Assembly (NCBI GenBank): GCA_027483785.1
Contig: JAIXTU010000334.1
Span: 1-5,781, forward strand
Length of the DNA stretch: 5,781 bases
From: Flavobacterium sp.
Lineage (GTDB): Bacteria; Bacteroidota; Bacteroidia; Flavobacteriales; Flavobacteriaceae
Direction: 5' to 3'
Shown: piece by piece, positions 5,048-5,781 of the stretch
How positions within the stretch are numbered: the first letter of the stretch is position 1
Layout: each line of letters starts with the position of its first letter
Notes under the pieces: generated by a model
Database searches by the model: none
What the model saw: the letters and a program-made list of their open reading frames with translations, nothing else
What the model was told of the DNA's origin: nothing
Program-made: the position numbers and the translations under genes

Positions 5048-5127
5048 CGTGCTCCGAAACAGTCTAGCGACTTTGCGGTAAAACCTGCCACATGCTCCGC
5101 ACCAATCGACCGACTTTACAGCAAGTT
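5048..5127 (+). repeat. Unit A copies 6 and 7 (the second decayed)
   Basis: Copy 6 (5048-5085) keeps AGTC/GACT and CGTGCTCC, but its loop is TAGC instead of TCCC. Copy 7 (5091-5127) starts CATGCTCCGCA and keeps CGACTTT, but its arms no longer pair. No unit B or C follows. From 5128 to 5165 I see nothing further. Confidence 0.65.
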
Positions 5128-5165
5128 TGAAAATTCATTAAACCACCTCTCCAAACGCACTCACG

Positions 5166-5304
5166 CCTAGCCCCGATTGCAGCGGCAGCCCGGAGAAAAA
5201 GCAGCTTGACTGAAGCGCGACTGTGGTGGCGACCCTAGAAGCCCGCCGCAGCGCGTCTGAAGGCAGCTGGTTTTTCGAGGACTATAGCGGAAAGCGGGAA
5301 TAGC
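5166..5304 (+). ncRNA. Structured intergenic element, Flavo-1-like (copy 2, plus strand)
   Basis: An outer stem pairs CTA-CCCG (from 5167) with CGGG-TAG (to 5303) around a small internal loop. Inside are the arms GCAGCGG (5179-5185) and TAGCGG (5285-5290). Next comes GAAAAA + CAGCT pairing with AGCTG + TTTTTC, and an apical G/C-rich hairpin GTGGCG/CGCCGC. The core at 5228-5250 (GGCGACCC-TAGAAGCC) matches the minus-strand element at 1719-1740. From memory this layout (CCCCGAT-GNAGCGG to GCGGAAAGCGGG) is abundant between genes of Flavobacteria, and Flavo-1 is the named RNA I would compare it with. A 6-bp alternative stem pairs its 3' end, AATAGC (5299-5304), with GCTATT (5321-5326). Confidence 0.5.
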
Positions 5305-5329
5305 TTCAAAATAGTAATCAGCTATTCAT

Positions 5330-5401
5330 AAAATCTTTCAATCTTGAAATTTCGAAATTTCGAAATCTCTAAATCTCTAAATCTCTAAATCTCTAAATCT
5401 T
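5330..5401 (+). repeat. Nine-unit tandem repeat of 8 bp
   Basis: Nine consecutive 8-bp units: AAAATCTT, TCAATCTT, GAAATTTC twice, GAAATCTC, TAAATCTC three times, TAAATCTT. The central copies are identical and the edges diverge, as expected of a slippage-prone repeat. It lies about 15 bp before the arsR promoter, and its copy number may vary between strains. Confidence 0.85.
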
Positions 5402-5416
5402 AACCTTAAAATAACA

Positions 5417-5444
5417 TTGCTAGTAAAACTATATCGTAATATTG
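5417..5444 (+). promoter_or_regulatory. Promoter of arsR (TTG-N17-TAATATTG)
   Basis: TTG at 5417-5419 and TAATATTG at 5437-5444 with a 17-bp spacer. The -7 box is the same eight bases as in the tRNA promoter. It ends 12 bases before the first ATG of arsR, and the box lies inside the operator palindrome. Confidence 0.55.
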
Positions 5445-5451
5445 CGATATA
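5430..5451. promoter_or_regulatory. ArsR-type operator palindrome
   Basis: ATATCGTAATATTGCGATAT (5431-5450) is palindromic except for one base pair, and the flanking T and A extend it to 22 bp. Position, length and symmetry fit a dimeric ArsR winged-helix repressor. Because it covers the -7 element, binding would block transcription, with release on metalloid binding. Confidence 0.75.
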
Positions 5452-5456
5452 TAAAT

Positions 5457-5781
5457 ATGACGATGGGAATTACTAAAGCAGCTTACTTCACCGAAACCCA
5501 AAACGAACTCGCCGATATCGCAAAAGCACTCGGAAACCCCGCAAGAATTGCCATTCTAGACCATCTTGCAAAAGTTAATAGCTGTATTTGTGGCGAACTT
5601 GTAACCGAGCTTCCGTTAGCGCAAGCCACCATTTCACAACACTTGAAAGAGCTCAAAAACGCCAAACTTATTAAAGGAAATATCGACGGAAATGCCGTTT
5701 GCTACTGCATAAATCACGAGGTGTTCGACAAGTTTAAGGCCTACCTAAACATACTTTCTAACGCAAACGACAGCTCAACTA
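5457..5781 (+). CDS. ArsR-family metalloregulatory repressor (3' end outside the window)
   Basis: Winged-helix repressor that leaves its operator when it binds a metal or metalloid, often arsenite. Residues 1-108 are visible and the gene runs off the right edge. A-K-A-L-G-N-P-A-R-I-A-I-L (22-34) opens the fold, and the recognition helix region is L-P-L-A-Q-A-T-I-S-Q-H-L-K-E-L (52-66). Cys43-Ile-Cys45 sits where the C-x-C inducer site of arsenic-sensing ArsR lies, just before the DNA-binding helices. A second pair, Cys82-Tyr-Cys84, lies in the wing strand. The start is either ATG 5457 or ATG 5463; homologues beginning M-G-I-T-K favour 5463, whereas 5457 gives the longest product. The operator upstream indicates autorepression. 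Arsenic resistance genes would be expected downstream, outside the window, but this is inferred. Confidence 0.9.
   Translation, partial: MTMGITKAAYFTETQNELADIAKALGNPARIAILDHLAKVNSCICGELVTELPLAQATISQHLKELKNAKLIKGNIDGNAVCYCINHEVFDKFKAYLNILSNANDSST

Noticed and set aside
5483..5665. Minus-strand open frame of 60 codons
   Set aside because: Antisense to the conserved ArsR coding region.

Overview
The window looks like a Bacteroidota chromosome, most probably a Flavobacteriia-type organism. The grounds are promoters of the TTG / TAnnTTTG type in place of -35/-10 boxes, starts with no clear Shine-Dalgarno, a LolC/E-like permease - rbfA pair, a methylmalonyl-CoA epimerase of the Bacteroidota type, and structured intergenic elements resembling those scattered through Flavobacteria. 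Assignment is by reading only; nothing was searched.

Left flank (1-1607), ordinary core genome: on the minus strand rbfA is followed, with a one-base overlap, by the N-terminal part of a LolC/E-like ABC permease. Divergently come mce (methylmalonyl-CoA epimerase), a CAT-anticodon tRNA with its own promoter, and a strong intrinsic terminator.

Middle (1608-5160), an accessory island beside the tRNA, poorer in G+C than the flanks where it codes: it begins with a structured element on the minus strand (1661-1803). A mosaic array of two short hairpin units follows (here called A, about 38 bp, and B, about 25 bp; 1840-2277), and the last A-B pair is followed by a roughly 100-bp unit C. The same A-B-C composite recurs at 4325-4506, and further A units lie at 5048-5127. 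Between the two composites is what reads as the fossil of a type III restriction-modification operon: the last 27 codons of a mod-like methyltransferase, a nearly full-length AlbA_2/HATPase-type DNA-binding regulator broken by two in-frame TAA codons and no frameshift, and the first 17-18 codons of a res-like helicase/nuclease, cut off where the next A unit begins. The gaps in this fossil operon carry seven exact copies of T(A/T)AGCAAG, all in the same orientation. Six form pairs exactly 21 bp apart, and the seventh has a degenerate partner also 21 bp away. This is the most distinctive signal in the window and a candidate operator or recognition array of the AlbA_2 protein. After the second composite comes the tail of an unidentified gene, then an intact small membrane protein.

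Right flank (5161-5781): a second structured element, in the opposite orientation and sharing a 22-23 nt core with the first, then an 8-bp tandem repeat, and then an arsR-type repressor gene that runs off the window. A near-perfect 22-bp palindrome covers the predicted -7 element of arsR, which fits autorepression.

Overall, a tRNA-side hotspot appears to have gained genes and then lost most of them. Dispersed A-B-C repeats sit at the points where genes are truncated, which suggests that recombination between copies, or insertion of them, shaped the island.
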